From Loripinus fragilis (taxonomy: Eukaryota; Mollusca; Bivalvia; Lucinida; Lucinidae), in the NCBI GenBank assembly GCA_964019695.1, contig OZ026518.1, positions 107,976,305-108,040,304 on the forward strand: a stretch of DNA of 64,000 nucleotides. The letters run 5' to 3'. Of this stretch, positions 32,938 through 44,479 are shown one piece after another. Under the pieces are notes generated by a model. The model was not told the origin of the DNA and did not search any database. It saw only the letters and a program-made list of their open reading frames with translations. The position numbers and the translations under genes are program-made. How positions within the stretch are numbered: position 1 is the first letter of the stretch; each line of letters starts with the position of its first letter.

Positions 32938-33086
32938 CATGGATGATTTGCTCTCCTGTATTCCGTGTAAAAAGTTTTGATATCGACAATATTATATGTA
33001 TTATATGATTTTATGAAATATACTGCACTACTCAACGTCCTCATTAGCTCCGTACTACTTCCACTATTGTGATATCGCTTTAACGT

Positions 33087-33581
33087 TTACCTATCCGTAT
33101 TTGTATGCTTATGCCGCGTATCCCGGACATCTCTAGTTATAATGAAATAATGAGTAAAGGTATCTGTTTCCATAAGATGCAGTTGAGTTCTAAAGTATCG
33201 TTTTGTAGCATTGTTGAATCCATTGAACATGCACTTTCGTTTGACATCCGAGGGTAGAGAGTTCCAGTCTTTAATTGTACAATAATTAAAAGTTGTAGCT
33301 GCAACACCACTGACATAAGGTACTATAAAATTTGCAGTGCTTCCTCTAGTATAGTGATGGTGAACATCAGAAGCTTTGATAAATTGAGATAGATATGATG
33401 GGCCATTCAAAGAGCTTCTGATCAAGTATGATTTGGATTTACCATTATACCTGATGGACGCTAAGTTAAGTAAATCGCAATGGAGAGTTAGAGTTGCTAA
33501 AGCTGTCAACTCATACTGGACCAGGAGACTAACATCTGAAGTGACTTTGTACTCAACCCTGAAGAATATGAACTGTACCAT
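33087..33581 (-). pseudogene. LINE ORF2 C-terminal fragment
   Basis: The open minus-strand frame ends a non-LTR-type protein: LALHCD-like LTLHCDLLNLASIRYNGK, SYLSQFIKASDVHHHYTRGS, TANFIVPYVSGVAATTFNYC, DWNSLPSDVKRK. The H-x-YxTR / F-x-P / WNSLP layout is typical of LINE C-termini. Only the 3' part of the element is present, just left of the Penelope-like copy at 33829. Confidence 0.75.
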
Positions 33582-33801
33582 GCTTATTCCCGGGAAATGT
33601 CATCAATTTGTTATTCATCCCGTCTTGAAAGGTGCATGAAGCAAGCAGAGTACCTGTCCGGTTAAGAATCGCAACAGGAACATACACTGAACCGAAGTTC
33701 TAAGTGGTCACTTTTTAATTTCATTTTTTATGACTAAGCTCTAATGATATTGAAATGATTTTTGCCCAAATATGTGCATTCCAATGGACTAAAGTTAAGC
33801 G

Positions 33802-35211
33802 GTGCTATATGGTTGTCATACAGCCCTACATTTTGGTGTCAAAGCTAAAGAAAATCAAGACAAAGTTCCTACGTTGTACTGGTTACCTAAACTCCATAAA
33901 AAACCCTATGAAGCAAGATTTATTGCAAATTCTAGTTCTTGTACAACAACAGAACTTTCTAAATTGTTAACCTCGTGTCTTACAGCTGTTAAAAAACATG
34001 TTATCAAATATTGTGAAAAGGTATATGAGAGATCTGGTAAAAACCTATTTTGGTCGATTAAAAATTCAGGTGAAATTTTAGATAAACTTAAAGCTAGAGA
34101 TTTCAATGCGACCAGTTTGTCTACTTATGATTTTTCTACTCTTTACACTACTTTACCTCATAATTTAATTAAAGATAAACTTATTGATCTTATTGAAAGT
34201 ACCTTCCAGAGAGAAGGCTCTCCTTACCTTGCATGTAGTGACAGAAATGCATTTTTTACTTCAGAAAAACCTAAAAATTATCATGCATGGTCGTGTCAAA
34301 ATGTATGCGATGCGCTGACCTTTTTGTTGGACAACATTTTTATTCGATTTGGCACCAAGCTCTATAGACAAGTTGTTGGGATTCCTATGGGCACTAATTG
34401 TGCTCCCCTGGTTGCAGATTTATTCCTGTTTTGTTATGAAAGGGACTTTATGATGTCTCTTTCTGATGATAAGCAGGCTAATGTTATTGATGCGTTTAAC
34501 ACTACTTCCAGATATTTGGACGATATTTTAAATATTAATAATGTTTATTTTGACAATATGGTTAGTCAAATATACCCTTCAGAGCTCCAACTTAATAAAG
34601 CCAATGCCTCTGATACCGAAGCCGCATTTTTAGACTTGCATTTGTCAATTTCTAATGATATTGTTTCTACCAAAATTTATGACAAACGTGACGACTTTGA
34701 TTTTGAAATTGTCAATTTCCCATTTCTAGATGGTGATGTTCCTCGTTCTACATCCTATGGAGTCTATATCTCTCAACTCATTCGTTTTGCTAGAGCATCT
34801 AGCTATGTTGCTGACTTCAACACTCGCAATAAATTGTTAACTCAGAAACTTCTTAAACAAGGCTATCGGTATCATAAACTTCGCAAAACATTTTCAAAAT
34901 TTTATAGACGATACTATGATTTGATTTCTAAATTCCAAGTTGGACTTAAATCTCTCTTGCGCCAAGGACTTTCGGAACCTGATTTCTATGGTGACTTGGT
35001 GTATAAGTTGAAGAAGATTGTTGGGTCTAATAATTTTTCAGCGCAGTTCATTAAAATAATTTCCCATTATAAAAAGATTGGCTATAACATTAATGTATTG
35101 CAACAGACTGCATGCTTGGTAGTCAACCCAATCACGGTTGGCAACTTTGCTTTCCTCTTTAATTGCACGCTAGTGGGTCGGACTTCAGACTCTATGATGG
35201 TTCCGACTTAA
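33802..35211 (+). CDS. Penelope-like reverse transcriptase, N-terminally truncated
   Basis: An open frame of 469 codons. Homologous sequence begins about residue 10; the ATG used here belongs to flanking DNA, so it is not the native start. RT motifs in order: WLPKLHKKPYEARFIANSSS (27 on), DFSTLYTTLPH (110-120, first catalytic Asp region), VGIPMGTNCAPLVADLFLFC (193 on), RYLDDILN (237-244; catalytic D240 and D241), then a downstream region TSYGVYISQLIRFARASSY. About 230 residues follow YLDD and end SDSMMVPT. No GIY-YIG endonuclease follows the RT, unlike classical Penelope. The K-L-H-K and Y-x-DD pattern supports a Penelope-like RT. It may be an endonuclease-less type, or one with its endonuclease at the missing N-terminus. 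It cannot act alone as it stands. Confidence 0.85.
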   Translation: MLYGCHTALHFGVKAKENQDKVPTLYWLPKLHKKPYEARFIANSSSCTTTELSKLLTSCLTAVKKHVIKYCEKVYERSGKNLFWSIKNSGEILDKLKARDFNATSLSTYDFSTLYTTLPHNLIKDKLIDLIESTFQREGSPYLACSDRNAFFTSEKPKNYHAWSCQNVCDALTFLLDNIFIRFGTKLYRQVVGIPMGTNCAPLVADLFLFCYERDFMMSLSDDKQANVIDAFNTTSRYLDDILNINNVYFDNMVSQIYPSELQLNKANASDTEAAFLDLHLSISNDIVSTKIYDKRDDFDFEIVNFPFLDGDVPRSTSYGVYISQLIRFARASSYVADFNTRNKLLTQKLLKQGYRYHKLRKTFSKFYRRYYDLISKFQVGLKSLLRQGLSEPDFYGDLVYKLKKIVGSNNFSAQFIKIISHYKKIGYNINVLQQTACLVVNPITVGNFAFLFNCTLVGRTSDSMMVPT

Positions 35212-35993
35212 AGACTTATCTATTGATGAGATGGTAGGGGCCTGATGCTTTGGCTGTTTGTCGGGCCCACCGGGGTTTACCTGTTGGATTTCTTTTGCTC
35301 CGGTATTCAGTTTAATTTACTGTTGAGTCCTTATCCTTGCTTTATCTCCTTGTTATATCTTGATTTATATGTTTTAGGAGATGATGCATTGATAAGTTAG
35401 GGGTCTTTCATGCAAACCAAATATCTATGTGTCTTGATCCACATCTGAATTAAGGGTGAGGTTGGCGCCGTTAAACCGGTTTAAGCCCTCCAGTAAAAGT
35501 ATTTTTACTGACCGTTCCAAGGCGGTGGTTCTTTTGTGGATCATTTTTGTTATTTATGCTTCATGTTGGTGTGTGTTTTGCTGTCGTGACTGTTCCTTGT
35601 AGCCTTGTGGTCACCTGCTGGGAAGGGGCTGACCTCTTGGCTGTCGTAATTGTTGTGTTTTGTCACTTTCCCAAATGTGTCCTGGTCCACATCAGAATTA
35701 AGGGTGAGGTTGGCGCCATTAAACTGGTTTAAGCCCTCCAGTAAAATATTTTACTGACCGTTCCAAGGCGGTACTTCTTTTGTGGATCTTTTATGTTTTT
35801 GTTCTGTCTTGTGTTTGCTATGTTTTGTGCGCGTCTGTTTATATGTGCTTTGTGGTCACCTGCTGGGAAAGGGCTGACCTCTTGGCTCTCGTTTGTGGTG
35901 TCTTCTGTGAGTTTGTCACTTTCCCATTGGTATCCTGGGTCAGGTGTGGTACTTGATTGTATCGATTCCTGATCTTTGCACCATTACTTACTT
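33829..35993 (+). mobile_element. Longest Penelope-like retroelement copy, open RT frame, doubled 3' unit
   Basis: Contains an RT open frame to a TAA at 35211, then a 3' region in which a unit of about 248 bp occurs twice (35439-35686 and 35687-35934; each has AAGGGTGAGGTTGGCGCC, AAGCCCTCCAGTAAAA, GACCGTTCCAAGGCGG and GGTCACCTGCTGGGAA). The end is GATCTTTGCACCATTACTTA plus CTT. Other copies carry the unit once. The 5' end is truncated inside coding sequence, just before FGVKAKENQDK. Confidence 0.9.
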
Positions 35994-36125
35994 CTATAGA
36001 AGACTGTTTTCTATCACAACACAGTTTTTGCGTTAAAAATGCAAAAATCATCTGCTTGAAGAAAATAAGCGTTTTGATTGCAGTTTTTATTAAATTGTAG
36101 TTCAGTTGATTACAAAAATAGTTAG

Positions 36126-36300
36126 TGAGTATGATCAGGAAATACCACAATCACAAACCGCAGACAAACACGTGGCACATTCCAGTAAGAAATGAATGAG
36201 TGTTTCATCAGTGTCACCGCAGAGGTTACACGTACTATCACATTCAAACTGATTGTAGATTGCTCTATTGCACTGTAGTATGCATGTACATTGAAACGAT
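36126..36300 (-). pseudogene. LINE ORF2 C-terminal CxxC fragment
   Basis: The minus-strand translation QCNRAIYNQFECDSTCNLCG then DTDETLIHFLLECATC is the Cys-rich C-terminal motif (CxLCG..ET..HFLLEC) of many non-LTR elements. The sequence up to 37000 is decayed with no clear frame. The 3' end GTGGTATTTCCTGATCATAC plus TCAC recurs inverted at 37575-37611 and as a short piece at 23514-23540. Confidence 0.7.
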
Positions 36301-37289
36301 TTTATGAGTGGCCATCTTACATTTTTGTGCGCCTGTTTAGAAAATAAAAAATGCTTTTACAAAATTGTAATGCTATGAAAAAATCCAAGGCTTTGTCGCG
36401 ACTCTGCAAATTATCTCATTTCCAAATGACAGTGGATCTTGCAAGACAAAGTCCAAAAAAAGGTATCCTTATTTCAAAAAGTCACACAGTGTGATGTAAA
36501 ATATTGCTCTGATACGTTATCCAATTTTATATTAATTAGTTTGAAGCTGTTAATAACAGCTGTGATATAAGATGAAAAGGAATCTAAAGTTTTGTGACAA
36601 TTGAACTCTTCATGTTTCTTCTACGTTAACATGAAGATAGCCACTATCACAGCTTTGACAAAGAGTTTTACCTTTAACCATGCAATTTGCATACAAGCTT
36701 TGCATTGCTCTGTATGCTTTATTATCTGCGGCACGGCATTGAAATTTTCAGCCATTATTAACTATGAATAGCCGTCACTGTTCCCCTTAAAAATCAAAAG
36801 AATTCTTTTACATATGCCGTTTAAATGGCCTTTAAAGTTTCACGTTAAAACTGGAAGTGGACACGAGTCTTGAAAAAAAGCATTAGAAGATGGGCTGATC
36901 AATCTGTATTGTGTTTGGTATAACATAGTCACTTTAAATAAAACACATACAATGATTTTAGTGTGTGCAGCTGATGATTTTCGACAATATCGGAAAAAAT
37001 GCAGAAATTGAGATTTTAAAAAAAATCATAAAAACCTGTCATAAGCAAAGTATCAAGTGTTTGGTGTTTTTCAAGTCAGCTAGACGGATTTTGCTCAACT
37101 TGAGGTTTTCTTTAGCTCTGACTACCTGTGAGTCGTGAGCCCTTTTCTTTGTTTTATCATGGTGTGTTAATTTGATTAGAGTGTTTCTCCATGATGATAC
37201 ATTGCATTAGTTAGATGGCCTCCATACGAGCAGAACATTTCTTGTACTTCAACAACAGCAGAATCTAGGGCGAAGATTTGGTACAAGTA

Positions 37290-37620
37290 AAATGCATTTA
37301 AACCCCCCAGTGGCTTAGGCTGCTGTCCGTTCTAAGGCGGTGATTCTGTTGTTGTTGACTTTTTGTTTATTGTTACTCCCATTGTGGGAGTCTCTACAAT
37401 GGGAGTCTGTAATTGTTCTATGTTTTGTTGTACGTTACTTTATGTCAGTTCTAGCATTGCAATCATCTTGATGGGTAAGAGAGAGTTGGCTGCTTTGCTT
37501 AATTTGTCTTCCTGGTGTCTCGTGATGGTTGAGCAGCTCTTCCTCTCGGTGCGACGGGGTTGTCTGTGGTTTGTGATTGTGGTATTTCCTGATCATACTC
37601 ACTTACTATTTTTGGTGTCT
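37290..37620 (+). mobile_element. Diverged retroelement tails
   Basis: AAACCCCCCAGTGGCTTAGG then GTCCGTTCTAAGGCGGTGAT resembles the Penelope-like 3' unit (AAGCCCTCCAGTAAAA..GACCGTTCCAAGGCGG). The end TTGTGGTATTTCCTGATCAT matches the LINE 3' end at 36126 in the opposite orientation. A composite of old tails. Confidence 0.5.
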
Positions 37621-37714
37621 TCAAAACCAAATAAATGCATGGAGCGGGGGTCCTGTTCATGTTCATTCTGTTCTGTTGGTTGAAATGTTTTTACCTGTTA
37701 GTTTGTTTAGTTCC

Positions 37715-37860
37715 AAAATTGTTATGCAAAATTTTCTTCTTTTCAAGCGAAGACATGTGTTGTGGGTGCTCAGAAGAACCAGCTGAATGAGACAGTTCTT
37801 TTGAGCAATCAAAACACATGTTTTAACTTATTAATAATTTATCCTTTTATCTATTTAGAA
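37715..37860. repeat. HP1 copy
   Basis: GACATGTGTTGTGGGTGCTC, AGAAGAACCAGCTGAATGAG and ACAGTTCTTTTGAGCAATC, then AAAACACATGTTTTAACTTA. The ends have decayed. Confidence 0.7.
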
Positions 37861-38192
37861 TCATCAAAGATCCATAAATATTTAATTTTTGTATGCATTT
37901 TATGATGTAATAGTATAAAATTTTAAACACCATTGTGTTTTTACACATACATGTATATGTTCTTTTCAGTGTACTAAGGTTGCAGGCAACATTTTCATTT
38001 TTATGGGATTGTAAATAATAATTTTGTAATGTGTCATATTTAAATGTGCTAATGCTTTATACTGTGATATTTGTCCTATATGTATCTTGCCGTCAAGTAA
38101 CTTGTACTAGTCGGTAAATAGCTATACATAGCTAATGTTGTCCCTGTTTATACTCTCCGACTTTAAATAAAATTTGTCAAAAAAAAAGTGAA
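37860..38192 (+). other. Poly(A)-terminated segment, likely a retroposed 3' end
   Basis: AT-rich sequence ending CTTTAAATAAAATTTGTC plus a run of nine A. The AATAAA about 12 nt before the A-tract looks like a polyadenylated transcript end. It may be the 3' UTR of a LINE or of an old processed pseudogene; no coding part is recognised. Confidence 0.4.
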
Positions 38193-38204
38193 GTTTTTTC
38201 TTAA

Positions 38205-38680
38205 GATTTTTGTTCAAACCTGAGTACCACGAGGAGCATGCATTATCTAAGTGACATTGAATAAATGCTGAGCGTATGAATTCCTTAGTTTTTCATCTAA
38301 AAAGCTGCATTGTCTGTAAATAAATTTCAGCCTACCATTGACTTTTTGAACAATAGTATTAACACTGGTCTCACCTGTTAATTGATCGTCCAAGTTAAGT
38401 CCAAGATACTTCACCGAGCGTCGTGCCTTACTTGTATGACCATTACATTCAAATGAAAAATTATTGATTTTTCTAAGTTTCTCTTAGAGCCAAATATTAT
38501 GCATTCTGTTTTCCCCATACGCAAAGTTCTAAAGGTTATCGATAGAACCACTTACTACAAATCTCAAGTTCTAAAGCCAAGTTTTTCAGATATTACCCTA
38601 GAATCTTTTTTTTTGGTAGGATTTACATAATTGCACTATCATCTGCATACAGTAAAAAATTACACTCTGACAAAATGATA
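38205..38680 (-). pseudogene. LINE reverse transcriptase fragment (YADD motif)
   Basis: Minus strand: ECNFLLYADDSAIM (38675-38625), the RT catalytic YADD box. With frameshifts and stops, LALELEICSKWF and SFECNGHTSKARRSVKYLGL follow, then NLDDQLTGETSVNTIVQKVN and RLKFIYRQCSFLDEKLRN. Typical of CR1/jockey-type non-LTR RTs. Truncated at both ends and dead. Confidence 0.82.
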
Positions 38681-39670
38681 GTATACGGCTGCGAGCAGCC
38701 GAAAAAAATCATTTCGCGAAAATATATAGTTTTCGCAGTAGAGGTGAACCTATTCATAGTAAATGTTATTTCCCTAACTAGTAGAACCTTTTGTAGGAAA
38801 TGAGTGGCGAAACTAGACATAAACATTTGTTCCAAGTATCTGCTGTCGCTCTAGTAAGGTGACATTTTACTTTTTGTTTATTGGTGAGTACCTTAAAGAA
38901 ACAATAAGTTCAGCTTACTTTATATATGTTTCGTAGCTGAGAGAGAATGCGCTTTTGATTGAATTTATGTTCGTTCTCATTGCTTTTTGCGACCAGCCAT
39001 TTCGTACCAAAATTATCTTTTCGAAGAGTGCTATATTCAAATTATTTACATCCACCTTTAAATGCGGGATATCTGAGTGTTACTTTTAAACATGACATTG
39101 ATTTTCTGGTTCCTCCTGAAACGGGGTGGGGGGTTGATGCTGCCCGAGCTGAAACATCGACTAATCATATACCAGCTAATAGATCCAAGGCCACACCCTG
39201 GAAGAGGAGGACAGTAGTAAATATGTCATCAGTGAAGATCTTACCTGGAGAACACATATTGGCAGGTTGACTATTTTTCTCCATGCCCGCATGCTTTATT
39301 AAGGCTTTTGACAAGGTCAATCCCCTGCCCTTCACGATTTTTGCCATCTGTTCTCTCATCTGCTTATGTTCTTAGGTAACTTATATTGCAAACAATATGC
39401 ACCCAAATAAGACTCTTCAAGATAGCAGTCTGATTAAGGTGCATAGTGTTTCCTTCCATGATAAAATCTAATACAGTTAATGGCCCAGTTTCGAATCTTT
39501 CCCAGTTCCGAATCACGTCATAGTTTCGTTGCAAACTACACATCAGCGGTAAAATTTAAAATACATATTTTGGTTTTGTTTTGTTGTATAATTATCCCTC
39601 TGTATGTGAGTGAGAGCAAATATCTATAAGTTTTCTGCTTGGTGAAAATAATTACAATTTTCCCTTATGA

Positions 39671-41908
39671 AAGTAAGTAATGGTGCAAAGATCAGGAATC
39701 GATACAATCAAGTACCACACCTGACCCAGGATACCAATGGGAAAGTGACAAACTCACAGAAGACACCACAAACGAGAGCCAAGAGGTCAGCCCTTTCCCA
39801 GCAGGTGACCAAAAAGCACATATAAACAGACGCGCACAAAACATAGTAAACACAAGACAGAACAAAAACATAAAAGATCCACAAAAGAAGTACCGCCTTG
39901 GAACGGTCAGTAAAATATTTTACTGGAGGGCTTAAACCGGTTTAACGGCGCCAACCTCACCCTTAATTCAGATGTGGATCAAGACACATAGATATTTGGT
40001 TTGCATGAAAGACCCCTAACTTATCAATGCATCATCTCCTAAAACATATAAATCAAGATATAACAAGGAGATAAAGCAAGGATAAGGACTCAACAGTAAA
40101 TTAAACTGAATACCGGAGCAAAAGAAATCCAACAGGTAAACCCCGGTGGGCCCGACAAACAGCCAAAGCATCAGGCCCCTACCATCTCATCAATAGATAA
40201 GTCTTTAAGTCGGAACCATCATAGAGTCTGAAGTCCGACCCACCGGCGTGCAATTAAAGAGGAAAGCAAAGTTGCCAACCGTGATTGGGTTGACTACCAA
40301 GCATGCAGTCTGTTGCAATACATTAATGTTATAGCCAATCTTTTTATAATGGGAAATTATTTTAATGAACTGCGCTGAAAAATTATTAGAGCCAACAATC
40401 TTCTTCAACTTATACACCAAGTCACCATAGAAATCAGGTTCCGAAAGTCCTTGGCGCAAGAGAGATTTAAGTCCAACTTGGAATTTAGATATCAAATCAA
40501 AGTATCGTCTATAAAATTTTGAAAATGTTTTGCGAAGTTTATGATACCGATAGCCCTGTTTAAGAAGTTTCTGAGTTAACAATTTATTGCGAGTGTTGAA
40601 GTCAGTAACATACAGTCAGGTGCCAAATTAAAGTTCACAAAGTGAATTTCAAGGCAAAAAATAATGTTTATTTTCAACACTTATAACACTTTAAATCTAA
40701 AAGAAAATATTTACATCATTAATAAGGCTTATGTTTGGATACATCACTATCTTCCCTATCATTACAAATGTTCAGAAAATTTTACTCCGTATTGGAGGTG
40801 GTTGCCTAGCAACAAGACAAAAATGGCCAATTTTCCCTATGTAGTTCATTAACACATTTGCAATGGCAACCAGACATTCAATATTTACTTGAGTTTATGC
40901 TATAAGATGTAGGACATATTGATGTCTTTATGTGTGGTTTTATTTCAATTTCTATCGCTAACAAAGTAACAAAATCAACATTTCTTTATAAAATTGATCA
41001 CGAAAAGGGTGATTGTTAGAGTGAATATAAAAAATACTGCATCTTTGTTTCCATGACAACATCATTTTGAATGCATTATTCTAACTTTTTAAAGACATTT
41101 TATTGACAGATTATCTTTGTTTTAAAGTCTGAGGTATAATTTGAAGTACCTATGACTTTTAAACTTGTGTAATTATTAATATTTGTTTTCCACACCCCCA
41201 TTTTAGGAACTTTGAATCTTGACAGATGTTATAAAAAAATTTGCATTTTATATTGTTTAGCCATATAAGAAAGACTAGCGAATAACTTTTTGATGGTCAA
41301 TATATAGAAAAATATGTTGTCTTGGAGTAGCATTAAAAATAATATCAGCAATTCATTCCTTGTAACCATTGCAACCACCAAAATGAGCATACTAGTGGCT
41401 TTTTAGCTATTTTAATCGGTTGCTTAGCAACAATATGCAAAACAGTGAACAACATAATTATATTGTGAATATTTGAAGGCTTGCTTATATCTTCCCAATC
41501 ATGTATTTGGCAAGTCTATATTATGAATAAATTTGAAATAAAGAAGAATTGAATGTCTAAATTTCCCATAAATTTATGCATTTTTTTAAGTTTGTGAACT
41601 TTAATTTGGCACATAAGTGTAGCTAGATGCTCTAGCAAAACGAATGAGTTGAGAGATATAGACTCCATAGGATGTAGAACCAGGAACATCACCATCTAAA
41701 AATGGGAAATTGACAATTTCAAAATCAAAGTCGTCACGTTTATCATAAATTTTGGTAGAAACAATACCATTAGAAATTGACAAATGCAAGTCTAAAAATG
41801 CGGCTTCGGTATCAGAGGCATTGGCTTTATTAAGTTGGAGCTCTGAAGGGTATATTTGACTAACCATATTTTCAAAATAAACATTATTAATATTTAAAAT
41901 ATCGACCC
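39671..41908 (-). mobile_element. Penelope-like copy split by a MITE
   Basis: The 3' end is at 39671 (minus sense ..TTTGCACCATTACTTACTTT). The single 3' unit and the RT C-terminus (40582-40205) are intact to the MITE. The RT core resumes beyond it (41867-41625: VSQIYPSELQLNKANASDTE.. TSYGVYISQLIRFARASS). The 5' truncation is near 41905, just after the ILNIN codons. Removing 40613-41619 plus one TA restores the sequence seen in sister copies. Confidence 0.92.
40613..41619. mobile_element. 1,007-bp Tc1/mariner-type MITE inserted in a Penelope-like element
   Basis: Flanked by TA (40611-40612, 41620-41621). The ends are CAGTCAGGTGCCAAAT.. and ..ATTTGGCACATAAGTG. 22 bp (40620-40641 and 41591-41612) are perfectly inverted, and the outermost 7 nt are partly diverged. 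No transposase is seen. RFX X-box-like palindromes lie at 40801-40813 and 41419-41431, each exactly 188 nt from its end. Confidence 0.92.
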
Positions 41909-42231
41909 ATTTTATGAAGGTATATTTTCACACGTGTCAGTATCTGTTCACTGCATATTTCCGAAAAATGCTTTCGTTTGAAATGCATTTTTATCAAACT
42001 TTCGGTTTCAGCATGTTTTCCAACAATTATCAAAACACATCCAAGAAAAAAACGGACCTTTTATCCTGTTTTTGGTTCCATGATAGCCGTGTAATCATTG
42101 TCACTGTTTTGTCCGGTTTCGAATCGTGTAAACACAAGTTTATTTCACGGCACGTAACAATAACGTACACGCGCTCAGCCGTTTGTACAACATAGAAGTC
42201 AAAATTTTGTGAAAAAGTATCACGGGCACAT

Positions 42232-42270
<39 letters not shown>
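42232..42270. repeat. (CT)n microsatellite
   Basis: About 19 CT units. Further pyrimidine-rich TCTG/TCTC degenerate repeats follow at 42540-42695. The frames across them are low-complexity artefacts. Confidence 0.95.
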
Positions 42271-42273
<3 letters not shown>

Positions 42274-42469
42274 GACGCGGACCAAGAAAGTTTTGACTCT
42301 GACAATGTTTTAAATTTATTTTTATATTTCATGCCGTTTTAGTTGATGAGGGGAGAGAGGATAGCGGGTCGTCATCGTCCCGCCAGCGAAACTCCATTTG
42401 ATGGCCTTGGTAGCTCTAGAGAGCATTAGTGTGAAAATAGTCTGCAGTATAGCTATGGGACTTTACAGG

Positions 42470-43870
42470 GGTTGGCGTGGGGGGGGGGGGCTCTGTGCCC
42501 CCAGTCTTCCCTGGATCCACGTATGCATGAGGATTATATGCCTTTGTGTGTGTCTGTTGAATTTCTCTGTTTGTCTATCAGCCTGTCTGTGTATCTAAGT
42601 CTCTCTTTATGTATATGCCTGTCTGTCTGCATGTCTCTCTTTCTCCCGCTCTCTCTCCCTCTGTCTCTCTCTCATCCCCCTCTCTCTCTCAGCATATGTG
42701 GTGTAGATGTAGCAGACCAGGGATCCTGAGTTCGATACCGGGTAATTCAAGTCTTTAGTTCGGACTCTAAATCAGTCCCGTTCCCGATTAACCTTACCTG
42801 TTTTGTTTAATTTAATGGGGGAAGAATTATCCAAATACCACTATTAGCGGGCCATCTTCCGCCCGCCAGCGAAACGCCATTTAAATGGCGTTGGCGTTTT
42901 GCTTCCGTGCCGATTATGGCCCAAAGTTGAAAGCTGGCTTGGTAGCTTTACGATTTTAAGGGGGTCGGGACCAGTATTGCTAAAAAACTTATATTTTTGT
43001 GGTTTTCGAGGGGGGGGGGGGTCCGGACCCCCTGTCCCCCCTCCAGATCCGCACATGCACTACATCCCTGTTATATGCCTCACTCCATCACAAGTGGACA
43101 TATTTGTGTTGGATGATTCCCTTGCTTTTTGCCCAACTATGTATAACAGAGTTTTTACTTGGGTAGAGACCAGAGCCAACTCAGAATTAAGAGTGAGGTT
43201 GGTACCGTTAAACATGTTGAAGCTCCAGTTGTTCTTTTTACTTGCGCAGATTTCGTCCATCGTCGTTTTAAATGTTAAAAACCTGGCCTTTACCCCGTAC
43301 TCGGTGTGTGCTTATGTGTGTGCGTGTTTGTGGTGATGGTGGTGGTGGTGGTGCGGGGGGGGGGGTTAAGACGTTATAACCATTCAAACATCTATCATGA
43401 CCCCGCTATTGGCTACAGTATCACATGTGTCAACCGCCCGCGGTGTTGGCGGGGGGGGGGGGGGGTGGCAGTGGTTACAAATGCATTTTACTCTCACAAC
43501 ACGTGCACATGGGTTGGTATATGCGTATGCTTTATAACAATGGAAATGAGCACAGACGTTAAATAAAAATGTCACAAAAAACATACTCTGAAAACGTGAA
43601 TGTTAGTGTCTGTATCACAAAGCGATGCATCAAATGACAGACAGTGCAGATCCTGATAAGAACGCGCCTCTAGCAGCTATCTGATCTACTTCAACTCTTC
43701 ACTGTCTCATAGACCCGTAAACTTTTCGATCATTAGCCAGAGTGTATAATCGGGAGTATTACTTGCATGTGGTAAAATATTCATAGTCTTAAGACGTTTA
43801 TTCATGCGCGGATCCACAGGAGTGAGTACTAGGGGTCCGGACCACCCCTCCCGCATGGAAAAGCACAAAG
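42470..43870. repeat. G-run rich hAT-like fragments and old retroelement tail
   Basis: Poly-G runs at 42478-42490, 43009-43021, 43355-43366 and 43451-43465, with GGATCCAC and CCCCCTCCAGATCCGC type ends, match the GGATCC hAT-like repeat family. At 43170-43225, CAGAATTAAGAGTGAGGTTG then TACCGTTAAACATGTTGAAG is a diverged piece of the Penelope-like 3' unit. Confidence 0.5.
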
Positions 43871-44479
43871 CTGTAGATTATCTTAGGATTACTGGTTGAA
43901 AAAGTACAAAGCTACCGATGTCAGGTCATCATCGGACTGCTAGCGAGGCGCCATTTATATGCGTTTAGCTGGCGGGCCAATGGTTGCCCGTTTTGGTTGC
44001 TTTCTGTGTCAGTGCAAGTTTAGTGCAATGAATACGTTAAAATGTTGCGTCAAACTCGTCGTTGCAAGTAGCGATTAAGCCAACAATGTCAAATCCTTAA
44101 TGCAACTATACTTCTAAAGGTAATTTCTTAGAATTTCGAAAGTGATTCGAAACTGGGCAAATGACCCGCAACTAGGCCAATTGGCGGCCTACTTCAAAGC
44201 CGTGGTATGAAACATAGCAGAGTCCGAATGCTACAAATAGAGGCTCATTATTTAGGGGAAAGATAGTGCTTTGTATGAGTAAAAGCGAAATATTATTTAC
44301 TCAGAGCAACTATTTGGAATACGACTTGAAGTAAAAGTGATTCGGAACTGGGCCATTAACTGTATGAAGTGCACGGGATGTGAAAAGCAGATAGCATTTT
44401 CAGGACAAAAATATTGGCTGGATAGGTGTTAAGCTCAAAGTAATTCCTAACCTGGACCTATGATTTAATTCTTTGCCTA

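Noticed and set aside
35211..35993. Hammerhead ribozyme in the Penelope-like 3' unit
   Set aside because: Such ribozymes are known in Penelope-like pseudo-LTRs, but I could not find a CUGANGA..GAAA core with matching stems; only CCTGATGC occurs.
42899..43336. 145-codon plus-strand frame
   Set aside because: It runs through G-runs of hAT-like repeats and a decayed retroelement tail; no conserved domain, and the composition follows the repeats.
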